Positions 15,700 to 26,376 are shown, counted from the first letter of the stretch. The stretch: DNA of 64,000 nt from Anaeromyxobacter sp. (GCA_016718565.1 JADKCZ010000002.1:124001-188000), one strand, 5' to 3'. Notes: a model not told the origin generated them from the sequence alone. Numbers and translations: made by a program.

Positions 15700-18600
15700 A
15701 TGAGCCGCACCCACCTCTCGCTCCGGCGCCGCATCCTCCTGCTGGCCCTGGTGCCGCCGGTCCTCCTGACCCTCGCCTTCCTCCTGGCCCTGGCGGTGGT
15801 CCGCTACCGGACCGGCGACGACGTGCACGAGAAGGTGGCCGCCATGTCGGCCGAGACGCTGGACCGGGTGGCCCTCGACTTCCGCCTGCTGGCCTCCACC
15901 ACCCAGGCGGAGCTGTCCCGCCAGGTCGGCACCGCGCTGCGGGTGGCGACGGACACGGTGGCGCGCGGCGGCGGGATCTCGAAGGGCGCGGACCGGGCGA
16001 CCTGGCGGGCCGTCAACCAGTTCGACCGGTCGATCCGGGAGGTGTCGCTCCCCCGGGTGCAGCTCGGCGCCCAGTGGCTCGGGCAGAACGCCGACCCGGC
16101 CGTGCCCACCCTGGTGGTGGACGAGGTGACGCGGCTGAGCGGCGCCGCCACCACGGTCTTCCAGCGGATGGACGAGCGCGGCGACATGCTGCGCGTGGCC
16201 ACCAGCGTGCGGAACAAGGAGGGGCGGCGCGGCGTGGGGACCTTCATCCCGGCGGTGCAGCCCGACGGCGCGCCCAACCCGGTGCTGGCGAAGGTGCTGG
16301 CCGGGCAGCGCTTCGAGGGGCGCGCCTTCGTGGTGGACGCCTGGTACCTCACGGCCTACGAGCCGCTGCGCGATCCGGGCGGTCGGGTCGACGGCATGCT
16401 CTTCGTGGGCGTGCGCGAGGACTCGCTGCAGGCCATCCGCCAGGCGGTGGCCCAGACCCGCGTCGGCGCCAGCGGCGGCGTGCACGTGCTGGGCGCCAAG
16501 GGGGCCAAGCGGGGCAGCTCCATCATCGCCCCGGCCGGGCGCGCCGACGGCGAGAACCTCCTGGAGTCGGCGGACCTGGCCGGCCGCGCCTGGTTGGAGG
16601 GGCTGCTGGACCAGGCGGTGGCGCTGCAGGCAGGGGCGGTGGGGCGCAGCGAGCACCAGGTCAAGGGGCCGGACGGCCGGGCCGTGGAGCGGGTGGCCTC
16701 CTTCGCCTACTTCGAGCCGTGGGACTGGGTGATCGTGGCCGAGATGGACCACGCGGAGGCGGTGTCGGCCGGCGACCAGGTGGCGCGCAGCCTCTCCACC
16801 ACCGCGCTGGTGGTGCTGGGCGGGGCGCTCCTCCTGCTGGGCGGCGTGGCCTGGTACGGGCGCCGGGCGGCGGCGGCCATCGCCGCGCCGGTGGAGGCCA
16901 TCGCGGAGGCGGCCGAGCGGGTGGCGCAGGGCGACATCGCGGTGGCCATCGACCACCGCGGCGAGGACGAGGTGGGCCGCCTGGCCGAGGCCTTCCGCGG
17001 CACGGTGGGCTACGTGGCCGAGGTGGCGGAGGCGGCGCGGGCCATGGGGCGCGGGGATCTCTCCACGGAGCCCAGGCCGCGGGGCGAGCGGGACGAGCTG
17101 ACGCGCTCCTTCCTGGTGGCGCAGGCCGAGCTGCGCCGGCTGGTGGGCGAGACCCGCCGCCTGGGCGCGGCGGCGGTGGCCGGGCAGCTCTCCGAGCGGG
17201 CCGACGCCGAGGCCTTCCAGGGCGCCTACCGCGAGGTGGTGGTGGGCCTGAACGGCGCCCTCGACGCGCTGGTGAACCCCCTCCAGGTGGTGGCCCTGTG
17301 CTTCGACCGGATCGCCAGCGGGGACGTGCCCGAGCGCATCGACCTGGCCTGGCAGGGCGACTTCGCCGAGGTGGAGCGGAGCCTCAACGGCTGCATCGAC
17401 GCCATCCGCCACGTGGTGGTGGACGTGGGCGCGCTGGCCGAGGCCGCGGTGGCCGGTCGGCTCGGCGCCCGCGCCGAGCCGGCGGGCCACGGCGGGAGCT
17501 TCCGGGCCGTGGTCCTGGGCGTGAACGGGATCCTGGACGCGCTGGCCGCGCCGCTGGGCGCCGCCGCCGCCCAGGTGGACTGCCTGAGCCGCGGCCAGCT
17601 GCCCGAGGGCGGCGAGGCCCCCTGGCCGGGTGACTTCAGGGCCCTGCAGGAGAGCCTCTCCCGCTGCGTGGCCGCCATCCGGCTGCTGGTGGCCGACTCG
17701 GAGGCGCTGTCGCGGGCGGCGGTGGCGGGGCGGTTGTCCACCCGCGCCGACGTGGCCCGCCACGCCGGGGAGTACCGCCAGGTGATGGACGGGGTGAACC
17801 GCACGCTCGACGCCGTCCTGGCGCCGGTGGGCGAGGCCACCCGGGTGCTGGAGCAGCTGGCCGCGCGGGACCTGCGCGCCCGCGCCACCGGCACCTTCGC
17901 CGGCGACCACGCCCGCCTGGCCGAGGCCCTCAACGCCACCGGCCAGGCGCTGCACGACGCCGTGGGCCAGGTGACCCAGGCGGCCGGCCAGGTCTCGGCG
18001 GCCAGCGGCGAGATCGCCGGCTCGGCCCAGGCCGTGGCCGAGGGGGCCGGGGAGCAGGCGCGGGCGCTCGAGGACACCACCCGGGCCCTCGGCGACCTGG
18101 CCACCGCCACCGACGGGACGGCCCGCGCCGCCGACCACGCGGCGCAGCTGGCGGGGGCGGCCCGCGGCGCCGCCAGCGCCGGCACCGAGGCGGTGGCGCG
18201 CATGGGCACGGTCATGGTGGAGGTGCGCTCCGCCACCGAGCGGACCGGCGTCATCATCAAGGACATCAACGACATCGCCTTCCAGACCAACCTGCTGGCG
18301 CTCAACGCAGCGGTCGAGGCGGCGCGGGCCGGCGAGGCGGGGCGCGGCTTCGCGGTGGTGGCCGACGAGGTCCGCTCGCTGGCGCTGCGCTCCAAGCAGG
18401 CGGCGGCCCGCACCGAGGGGCTCATCAAGGAGTCGCTGGCCCAGGCCGAGGCCGGCGCCGGCACCAGCCGTGAGGTGGCCGACCGCTTCGGGCAGATCAC
18501 CACCTCGGTGGACCAGGTGACGACGGTGGTGGCCGAGATCCGCGACTCGGCTCGCGCCCAGGCGAGCGGCTTCCAGACGGTGCGTGGCGCGCTGGAGCGG

Positions 18601-18795
18601 ATGGAGCGGGTCACCCAGCAGAACGCCGCCAGCGCCGAGCAGACCTCCTCGGCCACCACCGAGCTCTCCTCCCAGGCCGACGAGCTGGCCGGGCTGGTGG
18701 GGAGCTTCCAGGTGGAGCTGCCGGCCCAGGGCCGGCCGGGCCAGCCCAGGCCGGCGCTCAGCGCGGGGCCAGCACCTCGACGGTCGGCAGGCTGA
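15700..18795 (+). CDS. Methyl-accepting chemotaxis protein with Cache sensor and poly-HAMP array
   Basis: 1031 residues. TM1 is at about 10-34 and TM2 at about 365-388, bracketing a periplasmic domain of about 320 residues that looks like a Cache3/Cache2 fusion (SGAATTVFQRMDERGDMLRV, then GRAFVVDAWYLTAYEPLRD). After TM2 a HAMP domain is followed by four to five more HAMP-like units up to about 760, then the signalling domain with its conserved hairpin tip (DINDIAFQTNLLALNAAVEA, near 856-892) flanked by methylation helices. It should relay ligand binding to CheA/CheW. No che genes are in the window. The 3' end overlaps the convergent histidine kinase gene by 38 bp. ATG at 15700 is chosen because the signal anchor starts there. 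Confidence 0.93.
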   Translation: MSRTHLSLRRRILLLALVPPVLLTLAFLLALAVVRYRTGDDVHEKVAAMSAETLDRVALDFRLLASTTQAELSRQVGTALRVATDTVARGGGISKGADRATWRAVNQFDRSIREVSLPRVQLGAQWLGQNADPAVPTLVVDEVTRLSGAATTVFQRMDERGDMLRVATSVRNKEGRRGVGTFIPAVQPDGAPNPVLAKVLAGQRFEGRAFVVDAWYLTAYEPLRDPGGRVDGMLFVGVREDSLQAIRQAVAQTRVGASGGVHVLGAKGAKRGSSIIAPAGRADGENLLESADLAGRAWLEGLLDQAVALQAGAVGRSEHQVKGPDGRAVERVASFAYFEPWDWVIVAEMDHAEAVSAGDQVARSLSTTALVVLGGALLLLGGVAWYGRRAAAAIAAPVEAIAEAAERVAQGDIAVAIDHRGEDEVGRLAEAFRGTVGYVAEVAEAARAMGRGDLSTEPRPRGERDELTRSFLVAQAELRRLVGETRRLGAAAVAGQLSERADAEAFQGAYREVVVGLNGALDALVNPLQVVALCFDRIASGDVPERIDLAWQGDFAEVERSLNGCIDAIRHVVVDVGALAEAAVAGRLGARAEPAGHGGSFRAVVLGVNGILDALAAPLGAAAAQVDCLSRGQLPEGGEAPWPGDFRALQESLSRCVAAIRLLVADSEALSRAAVAGRLSTRADVARHAGEYRQVMDGVNRTLDAVLAPVGEATRVLEQLAARDLRARATGTFAGDHARLAEALNATGQALHDAVGQVTQAAGQVSAASGEIAGSAQAVAEGAGEQARALEDTTRALGDLATATDGTARAADHAAQLAGAARGAASAGTEAVARMGTVMVEVRSATERTGVIIKDINDIAFQTNLLALNAAVEAARAGEAGRGFAVVADEVRSLALRSKQAAARTEGLIKESLAQAEAGAGTSREVADRFGQITTSVDQVTTVVAEIRDSARAQASGFQTVRGALERMERVTQQNAASAEQTSSATTELSSQADELAGLVGSFQVELPAQGRPGQPRPALSAGPAPRRSAG

Positions 18796-20593
18796 AGCGG
18801 AAGGTGGTGCCGCGCCCCAGCCGCGAGCGCACCGTGATGGTGCCGCCGTGGGCCTCGACGATGGAGCGGACGATGGAGAGGCCCAGCCCCAGCCCCTCCT
18901 CGCGCTCGCGCGGCGCGGCCGCGTCGCGCACCTGGTAGAGCCGGTCGAAGATGCGGGCCAGGTGCTCGGGCGCGATGCCGTCGCCCCGGTCGGTGACCGC
19001 CAGCACCAGGGCGCCGGCCCGGCCGCGGGCCGCGGCCACCCGCACCGCGCCGCCCGACCGGCTGTGGCGCTCGGCGTTGGCCAGCAGGTTCACCAGCACC
19101 TGCAGCACCCGGTCCCGGTCGGCCCACAGGTGGGGGAGGGCGCCGGCCGCCCTGGCCCGCAGCCTGAGCCCGCGGGCCGCGTAGCGCGGGGCCATGGCCA
19201 CCACCGCCTGGGCCAGCACCCCGCCGGCGTCGAAGGCCCGGTGCTCCAGCCGATCGCGGGTCAGCTCGTTGCGGGAGAAGTCGAGCAGCTCGGCGATGAA
19301 GGCCTCCAGCCGCTTGCCGCTGCCCAGGATGGCCTGCACCGCCTGCTGCTGCCGCGCCTCGAGCGCCCCCAGCTTGCCGCCGGCCAGCAGGTCGGCCCAG
19401 CCCACCACGGTGGTGAGCGGGGTGCGCAGCTCGTGCGAGACGTTGGCCAGGAAGTTGGTCTTCTGCCGGTCGGTCTCCTGCAGGGTCTCCACCGCCAGGC
19501 GCAGGTCGCGGGTGCGCCGCTCCACCTCGGCGCCCAGCCGGGCCCGCTCCTCCCGCAGCGCCGCCACCAGGCGGGCCTTCTCCAGGGCGATGGAGGCCTG
19601 CAGGGCGAAGGCCTCGATGGCGTCCGGGTCGGCCGGTCGCAGCCGCGGGGCCAGCACCACCAGCAGGCCGATGGTGCGCCCCTCGCGCCGCAGCGGGCTG
19701 AGCACCACCCGGTGCAGCCCCATGACCCGCCCCAGCGCCTTGACCTCGGCCGCGGTGGCGCCGCCCAGCAGCTCCCGCCCGGCCGCCCGGAGGCGGTCGC
19801 TCACCAGGGTGCGCCCCTCCGCCAGGGTGCGCCGCACCAGCGGGGCGGTGGCCGGATCGATCCGCAGCTCGGCCAGGGTCCGCCCCAGCACCCGCTCCAG
19901 CGCCCGCAGCTGCGCCGCCGGCAGGCTGGTGAGCCGCCAGTGCAGGGCCGGCCGGTCGGCGTCGGCGCCCGGGGCCTCCAGCAGCAGGCCGCAGTGCAGC
20001 CCGAGGCGACCCAGCTCGCGCGCGACCGCGCCCAGGATCGACCCCTCGTCGGCCTCGATCATCACCTGGGTGCCGGCGATCTGCAGGCCGGCCAGCGCCT
20101 CCCTGGAGTGCACCAGGTCGGCCAGCGCCAGCCGGTCGCGGGTGGCCGCCTGGCGCAGGAAGACGGCCGCCAGGCGGCCCGCCACCAGCCGGCCCACCGC
20201 CTCCAGCGCCCCCAGCGCGGCCGGGCGCGGCGCCACGGCGAAGACCAGGTGCAGCAGCGCGCGCTGCCCCGGCTCGCCCACCTCGAGGTAGACCGAGTGC
20301 GGGGCGGCCCCCGCTCCGAGCCCCAGCGCCACCGCCAGGGCGGGCGGGCAGGGCGCCACCGCCCGGGCCTCGGCGCCCGCGAGCACCGGGCCGGCCGCGG
20401 CGGGCACCGGCTCGGCGGCCAGGGCCAGCGAGATGGCGGCGCGCGCCTCCCGCTCGGCCAGCGCGGGACCGTCGGCCGCGCCGCCCGGAGCGCTCGAGGC
20501 GCCGTCCAGGCCGGCGACGGGCGCCAGGTGGGCCATGAGGGCGCCGCTGGCCCGCGCGGCGTCGCGTGCGATCTCCCTGTAGACGCGCTCCAT
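18758..20593 (-). CDS. GAF-domain sensor histidine kinase
   Basis: About 611 residues, soluble. N-terminal residues 1-160 are poorly conserved; a GAF-like region spans about 165-340. HisKA follows with the phospho-acceptor in FLANVSHELRTPLTTVVGWA (near 384), then the HATPase domain with N box (LVNLLANAERH), G1 box (VTDRGDGIAPEHLARIFDRL) and G2 box (GLGLGLSIVRSIVEAHGG). It autophosphorylates and passes phosphate to an unlinked response regulator; none is adjacent. ATG at 20593 is used; a TTG at 20647 in the same frame would add 18 residues. The convergent 3' overlap with the chemoreceptor gene suggests no dedicated terminator between them. Confidence 0.9.
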   Translation of the reverse strand: MERVYREIARDAARASGALMAHLAPVAGLDGASSAPGGAADGPALAEREARAAISLALAAEPVPAAAGPVLAGAEARAVAPCPPALAVALGLGAGAAPHSVYLEVGEPGQRALLHLVFAVAPRPAALGALEAVGRLVAGRLAAVFLRQAATRDRLALADLVHSREALAGLQIAGTQVMIEADEGSILGAVARELGRLGLHCGLLLEAPGADADRPALHWRLTSLPAAQLRALERVLGRTLAELRIDPATAPLVRRTLAEGRTLVSDRLRAAGRELLGGATAAEVKALGRVMGLHRVVLSPLRREGRTIGLLVVLAPRLRPADPDAIEAFALQASIALEKARLVAALREERARLGAEVERRTRDLRLAVETLQETDRQKTNFLANVSHELRTPLTTVVGWADLLAGGKLGALEARQQQAVQAILGSGKRLEAFIAELLDFSRNELTRDRLEHRAFDAGGVLAQAVVAMAPRYAARGLRLRARAAGALPHLWADRDRVLQVLVNLLANAERHSRSGGAVRVAAARGRAGALVLAVTDRGDGIAPEHLARIFDRLYQVRDAAAPREREEGLGLGLSIVRSIVEAHGGTITVRSRLGRGTTFRFSLPTVEVLAPR

Positions 20594-20640
20594 CACCCCC
20601 CCGGCCGGGTCGGCCTGGATGGTGACCGCTCCGGGTCGCG

Positions 20641-20669
20641 TTGACAAGGCGGGACATCACCCCAAACAT
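20641..20669 (+). promoter_or_regulatory. Candidate promoter of the beta-oxidation operon
   Basis: A perfect -35 TTGACA (20641-20646), 17 bp, then AAACAT (20664-20669), a 3 of 6 match to the -10. Initiation near 20676 would place the GGAGG Shine-Dalgarno in a short leader before the GTG starts at 20693 and 20699. Confidence 0.45.
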
Positions 20670-20692
20670 GGCGCTTCCGCTGGAGGCTGGAG

Positions 20693-21553
<861 letters not shown>

Positions 21554-21557
21554 CCAC

Positions 21558-22343
21558 ATGGCCCACGAGAACCTGCGGGTGGAGCTGGCCGACGGGGTGG
21601 CCACCGTCACCATCGACCGCCCCAGGCAGCTGAACGCCCTGGACGCGCGCACCCTGACCGAGCTGGGCGAGGTGCTGGCGGGGTTCGCGGCCAGGCCCGC
21701 CGAGGTGCGGGCGGTGGTGCTGACCGGCGGGGGCGAGAAGGCCTTCGTGGCCGGCGCCGACATCGCCGCCATGTCGCGGCTCTCGCCCGCCGAGGCGGCC
21801 GCCTTCGCCGCCCTGGGCCACCGGACCCTGGCGGCGCTGGAGGCCCTGCCGGTGGTGACGGTGGCGGCGGTGAACGGCTTCGCCCTGGGCGGCGGCTGCG
21901 AGCTGGCCATGGCCTGCGACCTCGTCTACGCCAGCGAGCGGGCCCGCTTCGGCCAGCCGGAGGTGAACCTGGGGCTGGTGCCCGGCTTCGGCGGCACGCA
22001 GCGGCTGAGCCGGCGGGTCGGGCTGATGCGGGCCAAGGAGCTGATCCTCTCCGGCGAGCCGGTGGACGCTGCCAGGGCGCTGGCCATCGGGCTCACGCTG
22101 GAGGTGCTCCCGCCGGAGCGGCTGCTGGAGCACGCCCGCGCCAAGGCCCGCGCCATCGCCGCGCGCGGCCCCCGGGCGGTGGCGCTGGCCAAGCGGCTCC
22201 TGCAGGAGGGGGCCGACCTGCCGCTGCCGGCGGCGCTCGACCTGGAGCGCGAGCGCTTCGCCGCCATCCTGGGCGGCGCCGAGGCCCAGGAGGGCATGGC
22301 CGCCTTCCTGGAGAAGCGGCCGGCCAGCTTCCCGGCGCCCTGA
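21558..22343 (+). CDS. Enoyl-CoA hydratase (crotonase)
   Basis: 261 residues, a single crotonase domain. It hydrates trans-2-enoyl-CoA to 3-hydroxyacyl-CoA. The oxyanion-hole segment AFVAGADIAAM and the two catalytic glutamates, in NGFALGGGCELAMACD and FGQPEVNLGLVPGFGGTQRL, are both kept, so it should be an active hydratase and not merely an isomerase. It begins 4 bp after the dehydrogenase stop with a good GGAGGG Shine-Dalgarno at 21545, and makes the substrate of that enzyme, consistent with one operon. Confidence 0.93.
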   Translation: MAHENLRVELADGVATVTIDRPRQLNALDARTLTELGEVLAGFAARPAEVRAVVLTGGGEKAFVAGADIAAMSRLSPAEAAAFAALGHRTLAALEALPVVTVAAVNGFALGGGCELAMACDLVYASERARFGQPEVNLGLVPGFGGTQRLSRRVGLMRAKELILSGEPVDAARALAIGLTLEVLPPERLLEHARAKARAIAARGPRAVALAKRLLQEGADLPLPAALDLERERFAAILGGAEAQEGMAAFLEKRPASFPAP

Positions 22344-22431
22344 CGCCTTCCCGGCCCGCCCCGCCCCGGGGCGCCGCCGCCCACCCCGGCGCGAGCGCCT
22401 GCGCGCCGCCCACACCCGAAGAGGACCCACC

Positions 22432-23574
22432 ATGGACGTCGAGCTCTCCGAGGAACAGCGCCAGGTCCGGGACATGTGCCGCGACTTCGCCCTGAAGCAG
22501 CTCATCCCCAACGCGCGGCGCTGGGACGCCGAGCACCTCTTCCCGCGGGAGGCGGTGGCCCAGCTCGGCGAGCTCGGCCTGATGGGCATCGCCGTGCCGC
22601 CGGAGTGGGGCGGCGCCGGCATGGACACGGTGAGCTACGCCATCGCCATGGAGGAGATCTCGCGCGGCTGCGGCGGCACCGGGGTCATCATGAGCGTCAA
22701 CAACTCGCTCTACTGCGACCCGGTGCTCAAGTACGGCAGCGACGCCCAGAAGGCCGAGTTCCTCACCCCCTTCGCGGCCGGGAAGAAGCTGGGCGCCTTC
22801 GCCCTGACCGAGCCCATGAGCGGCTCGGACGCCGCCGAGATGCTGACCGTGGCGACCAGGCGCGGCGACCAGTACCTGCTCGACGGCAGCAAGAACTACA
22901 TCACCAACGGGCCGCAGGCCGACGTCATCCTGGTGTTCGCCATGACCGACAAGGCCAAGCGGCACAAGGGCATCAGCGCCTTCCTGGTGCCCACCGACGC
23001 CCCCGGCTTCACCCGCGGCAAGACCGACGACAAGGTGGGCATCCGCGCCTCCGGCTCCTGCACGGTCTTCTTCGAGGGGTGCGCCATCCCGGAGCGCTAC
23101 CGGCTGGGCGCCGAGGGGGAGGGGTTCAAGATCGCCATGTCCACCCTGGACGGTGGCCGCATCGGCATCGCCTCGCAGGCGCTGGGCATCGCCCGGGCCG
23201 CCTTCGAGGCCGCGGTGGCCTACGCCAAGGACCGCAAGGCCTTCGGCCAGCCCATCGCCCAGTTCCAGGCCATCCAGTTCATGCTGGCCGACATGGCCAC
23301 CGAGCTGGAGGCGGCGCGGCTGCTGGTGTGGCGGGCCGCCACCCTGAAGGACCAGGGGGTGCGCCACAGCGCCGAGAGCGCCATGGCCAAGCTCTACGCC
23401 TCGGAGATGTGCGAGCGGGTCACCTCGAAGGGGATCCAGATCCACGGCGGGCTCGGCTACATGAAGGAGTGCGACGCCGAGCGCCACTGGCGCGACAGCC
23501 GCATCACCGAGATCTACGAGGGGACCAGCGAGATCCAGCGCCTGGTCATCTCGGCGTCGGTGCTGAAGGGGTGA
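22432..23574 (+). CDS. Acyl-CoA dehydrogenase (short-chain/butyryl-CoA type)
   Basis: 380 residues, an FAD enzyme of the acyl-CoA dehydrogenase family that passes electrons to electron-transfer flavoprotein. FAD and substrate motifs are clear: FALTEPMSGSDAAEMLTVAT, NYITNGPQADVILVFAMTD, and RKAFGQPIAQFQAIQFMLAD. The catalytic base is the Glu in ITEIYEGTSEIQRLVIS near the C-terminus, the position used by short-chain and butyryl-CoA dehydrogenases. SD GAAGAGGA precedes the ATG. The 88-bp gap from the hydratase gene is the only notable space in the operon. etfAB are not in the window. Confidence 0.92.
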   Translation: MDVELSEEQRQVRDMCRDFALKQLIPNARRWDAEHLFPREAVAQLGELGLMGIAVPPEWGGAGMDTVSYAIAMEEISRGCGGTGVIMSVNNSLYCDPVLKYGSDAQKAEFLTPFAAGKKLGAFALTEPMSGSDAAEMLTVATRRGDQYLLDGSKNYITNGPQADVILVFAMTDKAKRHKGISAFLVPTDAPGFTRGKTDDKVGIRASGSCTVFFEGCAIPERYRLGAEGEGFKIAMSTLDGGRIGIASQALGIARAAFEAAVAYAKDRKAFGQPIAQFQAIQFMLADMATELEAARLLVWRAATLKDQGVRHSAESAMAKLYASEMCERVTSKGIQIHGGLGYMKECDAERHWRDSRITEIYEGTSEIQRLVISASVLKG

Positions 23575-24719
23575 TCTTCCAGCCCAGCGAGGCCCAGGCG
23601 GCGGTGGCGGCCACCGCCCGGGCCTTCGCGCGCCAGGAGATCGCGCCGGCCGCGGCCGCCAACGACCGGGCTGGCCGCTTCCCCCATGCGCTCGTCCGCG
23701 GGCTGGGCGGGCTGGGGCTGCTGGCGGTCAACGTGCCGGCCGCCTACGGCGGCTCGGAGGCCGGCGCGGTGGCCTACGCCATGGCGCTCGAGGAGGTGGC
23801 GGCGGCCGACTGCGCCACCGCCGTGACCATGGGCGTGACCAACATGGTGGCCGAGGTCATCGCGCGCTTCGGCGCCGAGCCCCAGAAGCGCCGCCACCTG
23901 CCCAGGCTGGCCTCGGCCGAGTGGCCGGCCGGGGCCTTCGGGCTCTCCGAGCCGGGCACCGGCAGCGACGCCGGTGCGCTCTCCACGCGGGCGGCGCGGC
24001 GCGGCGCCGGCTGGGTGCTGGACGGCGAGAAGGCCTGGATCACCAGCGGGGACGTGGCCGGCGTGGTGGTGGTCTGGGCCCGCACCGGGGGCCCGGGCAC
24101 CAGGGCGCTCACCGCCTTCCTGGTGGAGCAGGGCACCCCCGGGTTCACGGTGGGCCGCCACGAGGAGAAGATGGGGCTGCGGGCCTCCACCACCGTGTCG
24201 CTGGCCTTCGAGGGGTGCGCGCTGCCCGACGAGGCGCGGCTGGGCGAGGTCGGGCAGGGGCTCCAGATCGCGCTGGCCGCCCTGGACGGCGGGCGCATCG
24301 GCATCGCCGCCCAGGCCACGGGCACCATCCGGGCGGCGCTGGAGGCCTCGACCGCCTACGCGCGGGAGCGCCGGGCCTTCGGCCGGCCCATCGGCGAGCA
24401 CCAGGCGGTGGCCTTCGGCCTGGCCGACCTGGCGGTGGACCGCGACGCCGCCCGGCTCCTGACCTGGAGGGCCGCGGCGCGCAAGGAGGCCGGCCTGCCG
24501 TTCACCCGCGAGGCCTCCATGGCCAAGCTCTTCGCCTCCGAGGCGGCCCAGCGGGCCGTGTCGCGCGCCGTGCAGATCCACGGCGGCAACGGCTACACCG
24601 AGGACTACCCGGTGGCGCGCCTCTTCCGCGACGCCAGGGTGCAGACCATCTACGAGGGGACCAGCGAGATCCAGCGGCTGGTGATCGCCCGCGAGCTGCT
24701 GCGGGAGCCCGGGGTCTGA
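23571..24719 (+). CDS. Acyl-CoA dehydrogenase, second copy
   Basis: 382 residues from GTG at 23571, which overlaps the previous stop as GTGA, so translation is coupled. The fold and motifs repeat those of its neighbour: FGLSEPGTGSDAGALSTRAA, AWITSGDVAGVVVVWART, RRAFGRPIGEHQAVAFGLAD, and the catalytic Glu in QTIYEGTSEIQRLVIAREL. The two proteins are clearly paralogous but far from identical, with many substitutions throughout, which suggests an old duplication and different acyl chain preference. Which one takes butyryl-CoA cannot be decided from sequence alone. Confidence 0.92.
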   Translation: MIFQPSEAQAAVAATARAFARQEIAPAAAANDRAGRFPHALVRGLGGLGLLAVNVPAAYGGSEAGAVAYAMALEEVAAADCATAVTMGVTNMVAEVIARFGAEPQKRRHLPRLASAEWPAGAFGLSEPGTGSDAGALSTRAARRGAGWVLDGEKAWITSGDVAGVVVVWARTGGPGTRALTAFLVEQGTPGFTVGRHEEKMGLRASTTVSLAFEGCALPDEARLGEVGQGLQIALAALDGGRIGIAAQATGTIRAALEASTAYARERRAFGRPIGEHQAVAFGLADLAVDRDAARLLTWRAAARKEAGLPFTREASMAKLFASEAAQRAVSRAVQIHGGNGYTEDYPVARLFRDARVQTIYEGTSEIQRLVIARELLREPGV

Positions 24720-24749
24720 GGAGGGCCGGGGACCTGCGCCGCACCGGCC

Positions 24750-24752
<3 letters not shown>
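24717..24752. terminator. Possible bidirectional hairpin between convergent genes
   Basis: GCCGG (24725-24729) pairs with CCGGC (24744-24748), and the outer TGAG and CTCA, which are parts of the two stop-codon regions, also pair with a 4-nt bulge on one side. No T-tract follows. It could end both the acyl-CoA dehydrogenase and ribA transcripts, or be chance in GC-rich DNA. Confidence 0.3.
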
Positions 24753-25409
<657 letters not shown>

Positions 25410-25428
25410 GTCCAGGGCCGCTCCCGTC

Positions 25429-25442
25429 CGGGGATATCCCCG
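25429..25442. promoter_or_regulatory. 14-bp perfect palindrome upstream of ribA
   Basis: CGGGGATATCCCCG reads the same on both strands and lies 20 bp before the ribA start. It could be an operator that controls ribA or the divergent merR gene; there is no independent evidence of binding. Confidence 0.3.
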
Positions 25443-25592
25443 CTGCTCGGGTGGTGGCTTACGCCGCGGTGCGGCAGCGCGCCACCGGAAGGCGCACGCC
25501 GAGATGGGGCTCCGGCGGCACCGGTCCGCCGCGGCGCGACAGGCCCGCCGCCGCGTTGACAGCGCCGACCCGCGCCATTAGCAGGAGGCGCG

Positions 25593-26234
25593 ATGCGAGC
25601 CGACTTCTCGAGCGGGGACCTGGCGCGGGCCACCGGACACACCGTCCGCACCGTCCGCCACTACGAGGAGGCGGGGCTGCTGACGCCGTCGCAGCTGAGC
25701 GACGGCGGCCACCGGCGCTACACCGAGCAGGACCTGGAGCGGCTGCGCCTGATCGTGGACCTGCGCGAGGTGGGGCTGTCGCTCTGCGAGATCAAGTCCA
25801 TCCTGGAGCTGCGCACCGGCTGCCTGACGGCGGCGGCCTTCGCCGCCCGGTTCCGAGCGGTCATCGAGGTCCACCTCGAGGCGGCCCAGCGCCGGCTGGA
25901 GCGGCTGCGCCGCATGCGGCGCGAGATCCTGGACTCGCTGGCGCAGGTCGAGGAGCGGCTGCGACTGGGCGGGGGCGGCGGCTGCCCGTGCGAGGTGGCG
26001 GAGTCGGACGACGTGACCCGCATCGTGAAGGTGCTGGCGCGGCAGCAGGGCTGCGGCTGCGCCGGGCTGGTGCACCCGGACCACGCCGGTGGACGCGACG
26101 CCTCGGACGACGTCGGGCAGGGCGTCCTCACAGCGGCCTCGGACGGCGGCGCACGGGAGGGATCGCGCGGCGGGACGGGCACGGCAGGAGCCGCCCGAGG
26201 TGGCGCCGGGAGCGGGCAGCGCGGCCTCGCCTGA
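25593..26234 (+). CDS. MerR-family transcriptional regulator with Cys-rich C-terminus
   Basis: 213 residues. The N-terminal winged helix-turn-helix is typical of MerR (DLARATGHTVRTVRHYEEAG, then GGHRRYTEQDLERLRLIVDL), followed by a dimerisation helix. In the effector region two cysteine pairs occur, GGGCPCEVAE near residue 128 and QQGCGCAGL near 151, which could bind a metal or sense thiol stress; the spacing does not match MerR, CueR, ZntR or SoxR exactly. After about residue 165 the tail is Gly/Ala low-complexity. SD AGGAGG is at 25583. Two palindromes sharing a CGGACGTCCG core lie just downstream and may be its operators. Confidence 0.88.
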   Translation: MRADFSSGDLARATGHTVRTVRHYEEAGLLTPSQLSDGGHRRYTEQDLERLRLIVDLREVGLSLCEIKSILELRTGCLTAAAFAARFRAVIEVHLEAAQRRLERLRRMRREILDSLAQVEERLRLGGGGGCPCEVAESDDVTRIVKVLARQQGCGCAGLVHPDHAGGRDASDDVGQGVLTAASDGGAREGSRGGTGTAGAARGGAGSGQRGLA

Positions 26235-26251
26235 GCGCCGGGTTAGTTTCC

Positions 26252-26265
26252 ATAATCCATATTAT
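26252..26265. promoter_or_regulatory. AT-rich dyad ATAAT-N4-ATTAT
   Basis: ATAAT (26252-26256) and ATTAT (26261-26265) are inverted repeats around CCAT. Overlapping CATAAT and TATTAT each match a -10 hexamer at 5 of 6 positions, so this may be a promoter core whose dyad is a protein site; no good -35 is seen upstream. Confidence 0.4.
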
Positions 26266-26275
26266 CGGACGTCCG
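26266..26275. promoter_or_regulatory. 10-bp palindrome CGGACGTCCG, copy 1
   Basis: A perfect palindrome immediately after the AT-rich dyad. Its 10-bp core recurs inside the longer palindrome at 26377-26398; the centres are 117 bp apart. Confidence 0.45.
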
Positions 26276-26376
26276 GTTAGGCCCAAACAGGCCGGAAACG
26301 CCGGATCCTGGAGGTGGCGCTGCAACGCCCCTGACCGCCCTGGCGGAGCTCGAGTTGGCCTCGGGTGCACTGGGAG

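Noticed and set aside
25556..25583. TTGACA as a -35 for merR.
   Set aside because: With 16-17 bp spacing the -10 would overlap the Shine-Dalgarno and the transcript would start at the ATG, which conflicts with a strong AGGAGG.
26241..26282. GTTAGGC next to an AT-rich palindrome, resembling an integron attC core (GTTRRRY).
   Set aside because: No matching RYYYAAC partner at the right distance, no integrase and no cassette-like genes.
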